Of a stretch of 64,000 bases of DNA, positions 22,688-36,800 are shown one piece after another (within the stretch, counting starts at the first letter, position 1; the number at the start of each line of letters is the position of its first letter). The translations under genes were made by a program, and so were the position numbers. Below the pieces are notes generated by a model that worked only from the letters and a program-made list of their open reading frames with translations, searched no databases and had not been told where the DNA came from. Source of the stretch: Stichopus chloronotus (Eukaryota > Echinodermata > Holothuroidea > Aspidochirotida > Stichopodidae); NCBI GenBank assembly GCA_021234535.1, contig CM037842.1:4553315-4617314 (forward strand), read 5' to 3'.

Positions 22688-24600
22688 TTAATTTGTACAT
22701 ATATATATGTATACATGTACTTTATTAGTACAAAGGTACCAATAAAGTACACGTACTTACCTCCTTTGTGCGTCATACGATATCTTTGAAATTCTTTTAT
22801 TATCTATCTCTTACAAGAAAAGCTAAGTGGTCCTGACTCTGAAGAAAGTTGTGACGTAATGAACATATTAGTTTTACTACTATTCTGTGTACAAATCATC
22901 GACGTATATATATATCAAAACGAATGTGCGGCTAAGTCCTTTTTTCTAACTCATTTTTTTTTGCCTGTTGCGATTTCCTTGAAATTTTCACATAAAAAGC
23001 CATACCAATTATCTACAAATTCACAAAAGAACTAAGTGATCCCATACTTACAGAGAAAAATATGACGTCACAAAGAGACCACCCCCATGAGACAACCTCA
23101 GTACATATACATATACGTACAAAGTATGTGGAAGTATTGCACGTAATAAATAAAACGATTGTGCGAGTTTGTAACTCCTTTTTGCTCCATACGATTTAAT
23201 TGAAATTTTAACAAAACAAAGCCATATCTATTTTCTACAACCACTCAAAAGAACTAAGTGGTCCCATGCTTAGAGAGAAAAATATGACGCAACAAAAAGA
23301 CCATACCAATGATACTAACTTCAGCATCTATATAAGTGAAAAGTATGTACAAATAATGCACATACTCAATAAAACAAATGCTGAGTTCCTAATTCCGTAG
23401 TGCCTCATACCATTTCTTTGAAATTTTACAGTGTATAGCAATTTTTATTTTCTATCTCTTGCAGAAAAAAAAAAAAAAAAACTTATTGGTCTTGGCTCTG
23501 GAAAGAAAGTTGCGACGTCGTGAACACACTAGTCACATGGCTACTATCCTGTGTACAAATAATTCACTGTACCAGAGAAACGAATGTGTGGCTAAGTTCA
23601 AAAACTCTTTTTTCACCCAATTACGATTTCTTTGATACTTTAACATAAAAAAGCCATAACTACCATATACCACCTCACAAAAGAACTAACTGGTCCCTTA
23701 CTTACAAAGAAATAAGGGACATAACAAACAAAGATACCACACCCGTGAAACAACTTAAGTAACTATATGTTTTGCAACTTTAGTACCTATATATTTTGCA
23801 AAATAGTTACAAATAATGCATTACGTTGTTAAAAGGAATATGAGTCTGAGTTTATAACTCCGTTTTGCCTCATACAATTTCTTTGAAATTCTGACAGTAT
23901 CTAGCAATATTTATTATCGATCTTTTACAGAAAATGCTAAGTGGTCCTGCTCCTGGAAAGCAAGGTGTGACGTCATGAAGATACTCGTTTTTTTTTTCCC
24001 ATGACTATATAATTAGCATAAGTTGTGTATAAATGATTCATAAAGTACTTTTTGCCTCAAAGAATGTCTTTGATTTTAGAATACAATAAATTCTGAGCTA
24101 TTAGCTGCAACTTTATGAAACAATTAAGTGGTCAAATACTTAAATAGAAAAATATGACATGATAATAAACAGACCACCCGTTAAGACAATTATTTACAAG
24201 CAGCAATTGTGTACAAGTAATGCATGTACTGAATACAATGAATGTGCGGCTGAGTTCATGAGTCGTTTTGCCTCAGACCATTTCTTTGAAACTTGATGGT
24301 TTATAAAAACATTTGCCTTCTATATCCTACATGAAAATGTTAGCAGTCCCCACTCTACAAGCTAAACTGAGTGGTCCCCGTCATATGAAAAAGATGATGA
24401 CGCCCTGAACATCCAAGTTTTATAATATGATTATATTATACATATCTTTTACAAATGATCCATCTTTTCACCATAACGAATGAGCGACTGAGTTCATAAC
24501 TCCTCTTTGCATGCCTCATACAATTTCTTTGAAATTTTCAATATTATAAAGTCTTGACTATTAGCTACATTCTTATTAAACCAGAAGATCGAATGACACT
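22250..24600. repeat. Degenerate tandem array with CRE-like sites, A/B subtypes
   Basis: About eleven units of roughly 215 bp share the order GAATGTGCGGCTAAGTTC, then TTTTTGCCTCATACGATTTC, TTTGAAATTTT, AGCTAAGTGGTCC, then a TGACGTCA-like site. Subtype A ends in TGTGACGTCATGAAC and subtype B in TATGACGTCACAAAGAGACC. From about 23.4 kb they alternate A, B. Perfect TGACGTCA sites are at 22402, 22601, 23063 and 23968; others are decayed (TGACGTAA, TGACGCAA). A (TA)n run at 22651-22683 interrupts the array. Two more pieces lie at 25380-25500 and 25570-25680. Confidence 0.75.
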
Positions 24601-24609
24601 CTGATCCAT

Positions 24610-25290
24610 TGCCAAAATTTTAATTTTCCATAAACACAATATCTTTAAATCAAAGAAACAAAAGCAAGTGGAGAAGGGAAGAAATCAATATCAAAATGAA
24701 AAACAAAACATAAGAATGTTAACCAAATTTGGTGTAATGCCAAATGCTGATATGAATGAATAAATAAATAATCTAAACCACATACAACTTCATTGACCCA
24801 ACCTTACCGAAAATTGTGGTGACAAAGGATGGCATATATCTATTAGCAAGGTAATTTACAAGTTGACGGTAAGTTCCTTACACCACTTACGGTTAGAGAC
24901 GTAAAATTAGTGGCAAATCAATAGAGATACTCCTGGAAATATCGTCCAAAGGTGTCCCAATTGGAGTACTTTGTAAAGACATGGAGTTGCTGGAAACGGG
25001 GCCATTGACTGATTACTTAGAAACAGCAATAAACCTAACGAGATATGCTAAGTTATTGCCTTGAAGAGAGTGCTGATAGTTTCATGGGAAAAGCAAAGGA
25101 GATTAAAGGCAGTAACTCATCACCCCAAGCTGGCTTCCGAAGAGCAAAATTCTCAACTGGTTCTACTCTTTGGTTGACAGTAAATTCAACAGATGAAGAG
25201 TAGCTCATATTACACTCTTTTTTTTTGCCGTTTACAAGGGTTTCATATGCAAAACCGATTACCATCTCTTCCTCTTGTATTTTCATTTAA
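24610..25290 (-). pseudogene. Decayed copy of a low-copy segment (family also at 26.5, 56.6, 62.4 kb)
   Basis: The right part (25286-25053) is open on the minus strand and contains NMSYSSSVEFTVNQRVEP and FALRKPAWGDELLPLISF. The left part matches 56570-56960: GAAAATTGTGGTGACAAAGG, ATATATCT, GTAAGTTCCTTACACC. It has stops in every frame. I recognise no domain. It may be a pseudogene of a local family or an old transposon piece. Confidence 0.4.
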
Positions 25291-26489
25291 CAAAAGCATG
25301 ACATTTTTTGAAACTCATTTTATTTTTTATGGAGCAATGTGCCCTCCTTGCTCCCCTCGTAGGGGGGAAGGGGGCTGTGCGGCTGACATAATCTCTTGTT
25401 GCCTCATAAAACTTCGTTGAAAATTTAATGGTATGCCACGACACCTTTTATCTACCTCCTACAGGGAAAAAAATGTCGCGACCCTACATACCGTTTTACA
25501 ATTGCACCAATGATGCACTTTTACAATAAAACGAGTGTTCCCCCCCCCCCCCAACCCCCATTTGTTTAACAGAATTTTTCTTACAATTTTAATATAATAC
25601 AGCTTGAACCATTATCACACCAAGTGGTACCGTACTTACATGACGTAATAAATAGACCATTACCGTTAGACAATTATTTTTGTGGAAATTTTCGCATACC
25701 TTTCAAGTTTTCGCAGAGAAGTGGTATACGTGAACTTCCTGTTGCATAGAAATGATCTCTCATTGTTTTGTGCTCGTGTGTTCTAGGTTTTAATTTTTCT
25801 TACGTAATTTATTTATTTCACACCATTACATCAGTGCCTACGATACAACAATCTACTAACCACTTCTTAAAAAGAAGATATTTGGAATGGACCAAATCTG
25901 ATGTTTATTCAAAAAGACGTCTCTACGATCCTGAATAACTTTAAAGTGACTGCATGCGTGTATACATAGTAAAAACGACAACTTTCATGTGCAAAACTTT
26001 TGTACGTCACCATTCTGACAAATTGTTTGCGACGATAAATAGGTTTCATGGGATACATCCCACATGATTTCAAATTCTGGTAACATAACGACAAAAGGTT
26101 AAAAATACAATAATGTAGTGGTTGACAGTTTTTCTTTTTTTAAACTTAACTATACGTGCTGGCTTTCAGAACTTGTCCATGGCAAGTATACTGGAGATAA
26201 ATATTCAGTTAGTCAAAATAGCTGATCACTAACGCCGCAAGAAGACCATCAGTTGATATATTTGTAAATGCATGTGCTTCGTTTCTCTAAATATTACAAC
26301 TGTCGATGCCGATTAAGTATGAAAACCTGTCAAGGAGGTAGCACAGCAACGGAATGCTGCTGGCACTTCAAACTATTATCGTTGATACTGTAGCAGCTAA
26401 AGAGTAGATGATATCTGTCCATTTTTATGGAGGTCAAAGCTCATATGAGGTCAAGGTGAGGTCAGTTGCCAGTCAAGATTTAGAAAGTA

Positions 26490-26740
26490 CTTTGTTTTAG
26501 TCACCATAAGGACTCCCAAGGGAGAAACTTTACTTTTGGACGATATTTTCAACTTTGCAATTCCAGATCATTAGCCACAATTTAGTGTGAGGAATTTTCA
26601 ATTCACTTGTGAATTAAATCAGAGGTTAAGAGGGCAACACTGTCTGTCATCCTTCACTACCACAATTTCAATCAGCTGAATCAATGAATTTTGTAACATT
26701 GACAAACCCATCAATAAAATAGCTGATTTTGCGTAAAGTG
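26490..26740 (+). pseudogene. Second decayed copy of the same low-copy segment, opposite orientation
   Basis: AAGTACTTTGTTTTAGTCAC, GGACTCCCAAGGGA, CCACAATTTAGTGTGAGGAA and CTTCACTACCACAATTTC align in order with the minus strand of 56880-56690. It lies just outside the left edge of the satellite. Confidence 0.4.
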
Positions 26741-27498
26741 CTTTTGTTTGTTTGTAGGGAACAATGAGATATTGGCAAGGAATAACAAAGTCATTTGACT
26801 TTTTGGTTATCTTCCAAGTAATGCTACATAAAAGTCAAACTTAAATACAGCTATATCGTGAGTTCTAGTAATTGGCAATTCCTACCATTGGTTTAAAGTT
26901 AAATGTGGATTTACAAATCACTTCTTTTAGACATAGATGCGTTTGAATATGTTAAAAATTTTACAACAGCTAAGGGGCTGGGTGGTTGAAGTACGCGACC
27001 TGTACAACACACCTTAGGTATTAGAAAGCTAACAGGTATAACGGCTTTCCTGTAGTGACTGTGCACGATGGTCGTTGAACATTTGAGCTAGAGGGACTTT
27101 TCATAAAGTCTATTGTAGATGTCTTTTCTTTTACTTCATTCAACACATAGACGAATTATTACTCAGATAAATAAAGTTTAGAGAACAGTATTTGTAGATT
27201 GCTGTCCGTTGAGTTCATTGTTCACAGAAAAGGCCACCTTTACTGTGTGCTACTATTGTTCACCCCCAGCGTCCATTCATTCAGCCACCCTTTCACAATC
27301 AGTTCACCATGAAACGATCACAATAGCCACATATTGTTAGTGCCTTTTGACTCCTCCCCCCCCCCCCCCCCATTTGAAAAGCTTTAGTTGTACGGATAAT
27401 TAAAAAAAACCTTTTAAAGAAAAACAACTAATGAATATTCATTACTAACTGCCTCTGCCTATCCAAACAAATGTTTCATTTTAAAGATAGATAAATTT

Positions 27499-27562
27499 GG
27501 TCTCAATAAAAACAGAAGCCTCGGAGACTTACGTCTCCGAGGCTTCTGTTTTTATTGAGACC
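27499..27562. repeat. 64-nt near-palindrome inside each satellite monomer
   Basis: Arms of 30 bp are perfectly complementary around a 4-nt centre TTAC. The left arm starts GGTCTCAATAAAAACAGAAG and its inner part is CCTCGGAGAC. Equivalent copies start 153 bp before each open frame: 28590, 29684, 31809, 32904, 33989, 35080, 36174, 37259, 38351 and 39436. The 29684 copy has one mismatch. The monomer with frame start 30870 lacks the left arm, and the edge copy near 41010 has a collapsed centre. Confidence 0.95.
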
Positions 27563-27651
27563 TTTCCTATCAAATGATGGTTACATGAAATATAAAAACG
27601 GTTTCATCGTATAATGGGAAACTTTCCATTTTAAAAACACAAATTGGAGCC

Positions 27652-27846
27652 ATGAAAAAATTCCTTCGGTTAAGGGGGTGGGGTTTAGTCGTCTTGATCA
27701 TGTCAACTAAGAAAACGTTTAAGAAAAGGTGTCAAGTTGCGATATTCACGTTGTCAAATATTTTGTGTCAGCACTTGCCTACAATAACGTCTTTTGCCCT
27801 GATTTGGGAATTTATAGAAGGACATTCTTACAAAAACAAATGGTAA
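27652..27846 (+). other. 64-codon open frame repeated in all full monomers, coding status unproven
   Basis: ATG-initiated frame beginning MKKFLRLRGWGLVVLIMS, with a Lys-rich middle and ending HSYKNKW. It is present in 12 monomers with identical length. Two variants are visible: one synonymous (ATC or ATT before the second ATG) and one Ile to Arg at the IEGH position (33057 and 36327). Flanking non-coding sequence is just as conserved, so conservation alone does not argue for a protein. I recognise no family. Confidence 0.35.
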
Positions 27847-30800
27847 ATAAAGGAACAAAATCTTGACCTCTTGCAACTAAAGTGAAGAGGATCATGGTCA
27901 GAGTATGGTAACTTGTAAGTGAAATAAAAGTCACCTCAATTCAGATATATCATGAGTTCTGGTAATTGGAATTCCTACCAGTGGTTAAAACGTAAATGTG
28001 GATTTACAAATTACTTCTTTCAGAGATAAGATGCGTTTGAATATGTTAAAAATTGCAACAGCTAAGGGACTGGGTGGTTGAAGTACGCGACCTGTACAAC
28101 ACACCTTACGTATTGGAAAGAAAACAAGTATAACGTCTTTCCTGTAGTGACTGTGCACGATGGTCGTTGAATCTTTGAGCTAGAGTGACTTTTCATAAAG
28201 CCTATTGTAGATGTCTTTTCTTTTACTTCATTCAACACATAGACGAATTATTACTAAGATACATAAAGTTTAGAGAACAGTATTTGTAGATTGCTGTCCG
28301 TTGAGTTCATTGTTCACAGAAAAGGCCACCTTTACTGTGTGCTACTATTGTTCACCCCCAGCGTCCATTCATTCAGCCACCCTTTCACAATCAGTTCACC
28401 ATGAAACGATCACAATAGCCACATATTGTTAGTGCCTTTTGACTCCTCCCCCCCCCCCCCCCCATTTGAAAAGCTTTAGTTGTACGGATAATTAAAAAAA
28501 ACCTTTTAAAGAAAAACAACTAATGAATATTCATTACTAACTGCCTCTCCTATCCAAACAAATGTTTCATTTTAAAGATAGATAAATTTGGTCTCAATAA
28601 AAACAGAAGCCTCGGAGACTTACGTCTCCGAGGCTTCTGTTTTTATTGAGACCTTTCCTATCAAATGATGGTTACATGAAATATAAAAACGGTTTCATCG
28701 TATAATGGGAAACTTTCCATTTTAAAAACACAAATTGGAGCCATGAAAAAATTCCTTCGGTTAAGGGGGTGGGGTTTAGTCGTCTTGATCATGTCAACTA
28801 AGAAAACGTTTAAGAAAAGGTGTCAAGTTGCGATATTCACGTTGTCAAATATTTTGTGTCAGCACTTGCCTACAATAACGTCTTTTGCCCTGATTTGGGA
28901 ATTTATAGAAGGACATTCTTACAAAAACAAATGGTAAATAAAGGAACAAAATCTTGACCTCTTGCAACTAAAGTGAAGAGGATCATGGTCAGAGTATGGT
29001 AACTTGTAAGTGAAATAAAAGTCACCTCAATTCAGATATATCATGAGTTCTGGTAATTGGAATTCCTACCATTGGTTTAAAAGTTAAATGTGGATTTACA
29101 AATCACTTCTTTTAGACATAGATGCGTTTGAATATGTTAAAAATTTTGCAACAGCTAAGGGGCTGGGTGGTTGAAGTACGCGACCTGTACAACACACCTT
29201 ACGTATTAGAAAGCTAACAGGTATAACTGCTTTCCTGTAGTGACTGTGCACGATGGTCGTTGAACATTTGAGCTAGAGGGACTTTTCATAAAGCCTATTG
29301 TAGATGTCTTTTCTTTTACTTCATTTAACACATAGACGAATTATTACTCAGATAAATAAAGTTTAGAGAACAGTATTTGTAGATTGCTGTCCGTTGAGTT
29401 CATTGTTCACAGAAAAGGCCACCTTTACTGTGTGCTACTATTGTTCACCCCCAGCGTCCATTCATTCAGCCACCCTTTCACAATCAGTTCACCATGAAAC
29501 GATCACAATAGCCACATATTGTTAGTGCCTTTTGACTCCTCCCCCCCCCCCCCCCCCCATTTGAAAAGCTTTAGTTGTACGGACAATTAAAAAAACCTTT
29601 TAAAGAAAAACAACTAATGAATATTCATTACTAACTGCCTCTCCTATCCAAACAAATGTTTCATTTTAAAGATAGATAAATTTGGTCTCAATAAAAACAG
29701 AAGCCTCGGAGACTTACGTCTCCGAGGTTTCTGTTTTTATTGAGACCTTTCCTATCAAATGATGGTTACATGAAATATAAAAACGGTTTCATCGTATAAT
29801 GGGAAACTTTCCATTTTAAAAACACAAATTGGAGCCATGAAAAAATTCCTTCGGTTAAGGGGGTGGGGTTTAGTCGTCTTGATCATGTCAACTAAGAAAA
29901 CGTTTAAGAAAAGGTGTCAAGTTGCGATATTCACGTTGTCAAATATTTTGTGTCAGCACTTGCCTACAATAACGTCTTTTGCCCTGATTTGGGAATTTAT
30001 AGAAGGACATTCTTACAAAAACAAATGGTAAATAAAGGAACAAAATCTTGACCTCTTGCAACTAAAGTGAAGAGGATCATGGTGAGAGTATGGTAACTTG
30101 TAAGTGAAATATAAGTCACCTCAATTCAGATTTACCATGAGTTCTGGTAATTGGAATTCCTACCAGTGGTTAAAACGTCAATGTGGATTTACAAATTACT
30201 TCTTTCAGAGATAAGATGCGTTTGAATATGTTAAAAATTGCAACAGCTAAGGGACTGGGTGGTTGAAGTACGCGACCTGTACAACACACCTTAGGTATTG
30301 GAAAGAAAACAAGTATAACGTCTTTCCTGTAGTGACTGTGCACGATGGTCGTTGAATCTTTGAACTAGAGGGACTTTTCATAAAGCCTATTGTAGATGTC
30401 TTTTCTTTTACTTCATTCAACACATAGACGAATTATTACTAAGATACATAAAGTTTAGAGAACAGTATTTGTAGATTGCTGTCCGTTGAGTTCATTGTTC
30501 ACAGAAAAGGCCACCTTTACTGTGTGCTACTATTGTTCACCCCCAGCGTCCATTCATTCAGCCACCCTTTCACAATCAGTTCACCATGAAACGATCACAA
30601 TAGCCACATATTGTTAGTGCCTTTTGACTCCTCCCCCCCCCCCCCCCTTTGAAAAGCTTTAGTTGTACGGATAATTAAAAAAAACCTTTTAAAGAAAAAC
30701 AACTAATGAATATTCATTACTAACTGCCTCTCCTATCCAAACAAATTATGTTTTTCGAGGCTTATGTTTTTATTGAGACCTTTCCTATCAAATGATGGTT

Positions 30801-33800
30801 ACATGAAGTATAAAAACGGTTTCATCGTATAATGGGAAACTTTCCATTTTAAAAACACAAATTGGAGCCATGAAAAAATTCCTTCGGTTAAGGGGGTGGG
30901 GTTTAGTCGTCTTGATCATGTCAACTAAGAAAACGTTTAAGAAAAGGTGTCAAGTTGCGATATTCACGTTGTCAAATATTTTGTGTCAGCACTTGCCTAC
31001 AATAACGTCTTTTGCCCTGATTTGGGAATTTATAGAAGGACATTCTTACAAAAACAAATGGTAAATAAAGGAACAAAATCTTGACCTCTTGCAACTAAAG
31101 TGAAGAGGATCATGGTGAGAGTATGGTAACTTGTAAGTGAAATAAAAGTCACCTCAATTCAGATTTACCATGAGTTCTGGTAATTGGAATTCCTACCAGT
31201 GGTTAAAACGTCAATGTGGATTTACAAATTACTTCTTTCAGAGATAAGATGCGTTTGAATATGTTAAAAATTGCAACAGCTAAGGGACTGGGTGGTTGAA
31301 GTACGCGACCTGTACAACACACCTTAGGTATTGGAAAGAAAACAAGTATAACGTCTTTCCTGTAGTGACTGTGCACGATGGTCGTTGAATCTTTGAGCTA
31401 GAGTGACTTTTCATAAAGCCTATTGTAGATGTCTTTTCTTTTACTTCATTCAACACATAGACGAATTATTACTAAGATACATAAAGTTTAGAGAACAGTA
31501 TTTGTAGATTGCTGTCCGTTGAGTTCATTGTTCACAGAAAAGGCCACCTTTACTGTGTGCTACTATTGTTCACCCCCAGCGTCCATTCATTCAGCCACCC
31601 TTTCACAATCAGTTCACCATGAAACGATCACAATAGCCACATATTGTTAGTGCCTTTTGACTCCTCCCCCCCCCCCCCCCCCATTTGAAAAGCTTTAGTT
31701 GTACGGATAATTAAAAAAAACCTTTTAAAGAAAAACAACTAATGAATATTCATTACTAACTGCCTCTCCTATCCAAACAAATGTTTCATTTTAAAGATAG
31801 ATAAATTTGGTCTCAATAAAAACAGAAGCCTCGGAGACTTACGTCTCCGAGGCTTCTGTTTTTATTGAGACCTTTCCTATCAAATGATGGTTACATGAAA
31901 TATAAAAACGGTTTCATCGTATAATGGGAAACTTTCCATTTTAAAAACACAAATTGGAGCCATGAAAAAATTCCTTCGGTTAAGGGGGTGGGGTTTAGTC
32001 GTCTTGATCATGTCAACTAAGAAAACGTTTAAGAAAAGGTGTCAAGTTGCGATATTCACGTTGTCAAATATTTTGTGTCAGCACTTGCCTACAATAACGT
32101 CTTTTGCCCTGATTTGGGAATTTATAGAAGGACATTCTTACAAAAACAAATGGTAAATAAAGGAACAAAATCTTGACCTCTTGCAACTAAAGTGAAGAGG
32201 ATCATGGTCAGAGTATGGTAACTTGTAAGTGAAATAAAAGTCACCTCAATTCAGATATATCATGAGTTCTGGTAATTGGAATTCCTACCATTGGTTTAAA
32301 GTTAAATGTGGATTTACAAATCACTTCTTTTAGACATAGATGCGTTTGAATATGTTAAAAATTTGCAACAGCTAAGGGGCTGGGTGGTTGAAGTACGCGA
32401 CCTGTACAACACACCTTACGTATTAGAAAGCTAACAGGTATAACTGCTTTCCTGTAGTGACTGTGCACGATGGTCGTTGAACATTTGAGCTAGAGGGACT
32501 TTTCATAAAGCCTATTGTAGATGTCTTTTCTTTTACTTCATTTAACACATAGACGAATTATTACTCAGATAAATAAAGTTTAGAGAACAGTATTTGTAGA
32601 TTGCTGTCCGTTGAGTTCATTGTTCACAGAAAAGGCCACCTTTACTGTGTGCTACTATTGTTCACCCCCAGCGTCCATTCATTCAGCCACCCTTTCACAA
32701 TCAGTTCACCATGAAACGATCACAATAGCCACATATTGTTAGTGCCTTTTGACTCCTCCCCCCCCCCCCCCCCCCCCATTTGAAAAGCTTTAGTTGTACG
32801 GACAATTAAAAAAAACCTTTTAAAGAAAAACAACTAATGAATATTCATTACTAACTGCCTCTCCTATCCAAACAAATGTTTCATTTTAAAGATAGATAAA
32901 TTTGGTCTCAATAAAAACAGAAGCCTCGGAGACTTACGTCTCCGAGGCTTCTGTTTTTATTGAGACCTTTCCTATCAAATGATGGTTACATGAAATATAA
33001 AAACGGTTTCATCGTATAATGGGAAACTTTCCATTTTAAAAACACAAATTGGAGCCATGAAAAAATTCCTTCGGTTAAGGGGGTGGGGTTTAGTCGTCTT
33101 GATCATGTCAACTAAGAAAACGTTTAAGAAAAGGTGTCAAGTTGCGATATTCACGTTGTCAAATATTTTGTGTCAGCACTTGCCTACAATAACGTCTTTT
33201 GCCCTGATTTGGGAATTTAGAGAAGGACATTCTTACAAAAACAAATGGTAAATAAAGGAACAAAATCTTGACCTCTTGCAACTAAAGTGAAGAGGATCAT
33301 GGTCAGAGTATGGTAACTTGTAAGTGAAATAAAAGTCACCTCAATTCAGATATATCATGAGTTCTGGTAATTGGAATTCCTACCAGTGGTTAAAACGTAA
33401 ATGTGGATTTACAAATTACTTCTTTCAGAGATAAGATGCGTTTGAATATGTTAAAAATTGCAACAGCTAAGGGACTGGGTGGTTGAAGTACGCGACCTGT
33501 ACAACACACCTTACGTATTGGAAAGAAAACAAGTATAACGTCTTTCCTGTAGTGACTGTGCACGATGGTCGTTGAATCTTTGAGCTAGAGGGACTTTTCA
33601 TAAAGCCTATTGTAGATGTCTTTTCTTTTACTTCATTCAACACATAGACGAATTATTACTCAGATAAATAAAGTTTAGAGAACAGTATTTGTAGATTGCT
33701 GTCCGTTGAGTTCATTGTTCACAGAAAAGGCCACCTTTACTGTGTGCTACTATTGTTCACCCCCAGCGTCCATTCATTCAGCCACCCTTTCACAATCAGT

Positions 33801-36800
33801 TCACCATGAAACGATCACAATAGCCACATATTGTTAGTGCCTTTTGACTCCTCCCCCCCCCCCCCTTTAAAAGCATTAGTTGTACTGAAAACTAAAAAAA
33901 CCTTTTAAAGAAAAACAACTTATGAATATTCATTACTAACTGCCTCTGCTATCCAAACAAATGTTTCATTTTAAAGATAGATAAATTTGGTCTCAATAAA
34001 AACAGAAGCCTCGGAGACTTACGTCTCCGAGGCTTCTGTTTTTATTGAGACCTTTCCTATCAAATGATGGTTACATGAAATATAAAAACGGTTTCATCGT
34101 ATAATGGGAAACTTTCCATTTTAAAAACACAAATTGGAGCCATGAAAAAATTCCTTCGGTTAAGGGGGTGGGGTTTAGTCGTCTTGATTATGTCAACTAA
34201 GAAAACGTTTAAGAAAAGGTGTCAAGTTGCGATATTCACGTTGTCAAATATTTTGTGTCAGCACTTGCCTACAATAACGTCTTTTGCCCTGATTTGGGAA
34301 TTTATAGAAGGACATTCTTACAAAAACAAATGGTAAATAAAGGAACAAAATCTTGACCTCTTGCAACTAAAGTGAAGAGGATCATGGTCAGAGTATGGTA
34401 ACTTGTAAGTGAAATAAAAGTCACCTCAATTCAGATATACCATTAGTTCTGGTAATTGGAATTCCTACCAGTGGTTAAAACGTAAATGTGGATTTACAAA
34501 TTACTTCTTTCAGAGATAAGATGCGTTTGAATATGTTAAAAATTGCAACAGCTAAGGGACTGGGTGGTTGAAGTACGCGACCTGTACAACACACCTTACG
34601 TATTGGAAAGAAAACAAGTATAACGTCTTTCCTGTAGTGACTGTGCACGATGGTCGTTGAATCTTTGAGCTAGAGTGACTTTTCATAAAGCCTATTGTAG
34701 ATGTCTTTTCTTTTACTTCATTCAACACATAGACGAATTATTACTAAGATACATAAAGTTTAGAGAACAGTATTTGTAGATTGCTGTCCGTTGAGTTCAT
34801 TGTTCACAGAAAAGGCCACCTTTACTGTGTGCTACTATTGTTCACCCCCAGCGTCCATTCATTCAGCCACCCTTTCACAATCAGTTCACCATGAAACGAT
34901 CACAATAGCCACATATTGTTAGTGCCTTTTGACTCCTCCCCCCCCCCCCCCCCATTTGAAAAGCTTTAGTTGTACGGATAATTAAAAAAAACCTTTTAAA
35001 GAAAAACAACTAATGAATATTCATTACTAACTGCCTCTCCTATCCAAACAAATGTTTCATTTTAAAGATAGATAAATTTGGTCTCAATAAAAACAGAAGC
35101 CTCGGAGACTTACGTCTCCGAGGCTTCTGTTTTTATTGAGACCTTTCCTATCAAATGATGGTTACATGAAATATAAAAACGGTTTCATCGTATAATGGGA
35201 AACTTTCCATTTTAAAAACACAAATTGGAGCCATGAAAAAATTCCTTCGGTTAAGGGGGTGGGGTTTAGTCGTCTTGATCATGTCAACTAAGAAAACGTT
35301 TAAGAAAAGGTGTCAAGTTGCGATATTCACGTTGTCAAATATTTTGTGTCAGCACTTGCCTACAATAACGTCTTTTGCCCTGATTTGGGAATTTATAGAA
35401 GGACATTCTTACAAAAACAAATGGTAAATAAAGGAACAAAATCTTGACCTCTTGCAACTAAAGTGAAGAGGATCATGGTCAGAGTATGGTAACTTGTAAG
35501 TGAAATAAAAGTCACCTCAATTCAGATATATCATGAGTTCTGGTAATTGGAATTCCTACCATTGGTTTAAAGTTAAATGTGGATTTACAAATCACTTCTT
35601 TTAGACATAGATGCGTTTGAATATGTTAAAAATTTTGCAACAGCTAAGGGGCTGGGTGGTTGAAGTACGCGACCTGTACAACACACCTTACGTATTAGAA
35701 AGCTAACAGGTATAACTGCTTTCCTGTAGTGACTGTGCACGATGGTCGTTGAACATTTGAGCTAGAGGGACTTTTCATAAAGCCTATTGTAGATGTCTTT
35801 TCTTTTACTTCATTTAACACATAGACGAATTATTACTCAGATAAATAAAGTTTAGAGAACAGTATTTGTAGATTGCTGTCCGTTGAGTTCATTGTTCACA
35901 GAAAAGGCCACCTTTACTGTGTGCTACTATTGTTCACCCCCAGCGTCCATTCATTCAGCCACCCTTTCACAATCAGTTCACCATGAAACGATCACAATAG
36001 CCACATATTGTTAGTGCCTTTTGACTCCTCCCCCCCCCCCCCCCCCCCATTTGAAAAGCTTTAGTTGTACGGACAATTAAAAAAACCTTTTAAAGAAAAA
36101 CAACTAATGAATATTCATTACTAACTGCCTCTCCTATCCAAACAAATGTTTCATTTTAAAGATAGATAAATTTGGTCTCAATAAAAACAGAAGCCTCGGA
36201 GACTTACGTCTCCGAGGCTTCTGTTTTTATTGAGACCTTTCCTATCAAATGATGGTTACATGAAATATAAAAACGGTTTCATCGTATAATGGGAAACTTT
36301 CCATTTTAAAAACACAAATTGGAGCCATGAAAAAATTCCTTCGGTTAAGGGGGTGGGGTTTAGTCGTCTTGATCATGTCAACTAAGAAAACGTTTAAGAA
36401 AAGGTGTCAAGTTGCGATATTCACGTTGTCAAATATTTTGTGTCAGCACTTGCCTACAATAACGTCTTTTGCCCTGATTTGGGAATTTAGAGAAGGACAT
36501 TCTTACAAAAACAAATGGTAAATAAAGGAACAAAATCTTGACCTCTTGCAACTAAAGTGAAGAGGATCATGGTCAGAGTATGGTAACTTGTAAGTGAAAT
36601 AAAAGTCACCTCAATTCAGATATATCATGAGTTCTGGTAATTGGAATTCCTACCAGTGGTTAAAACGTAAATGTGGATTTACAAATTACTTCTTTCAGAG
36701 ATAAGATGCGTTTGAATATGTTAAAAATTGCAACAGCTAAGGGACTGGGTGGTTGAAGTACGCGACCTGTACAACACACCTTACGTATTGGAAAGAAAAC

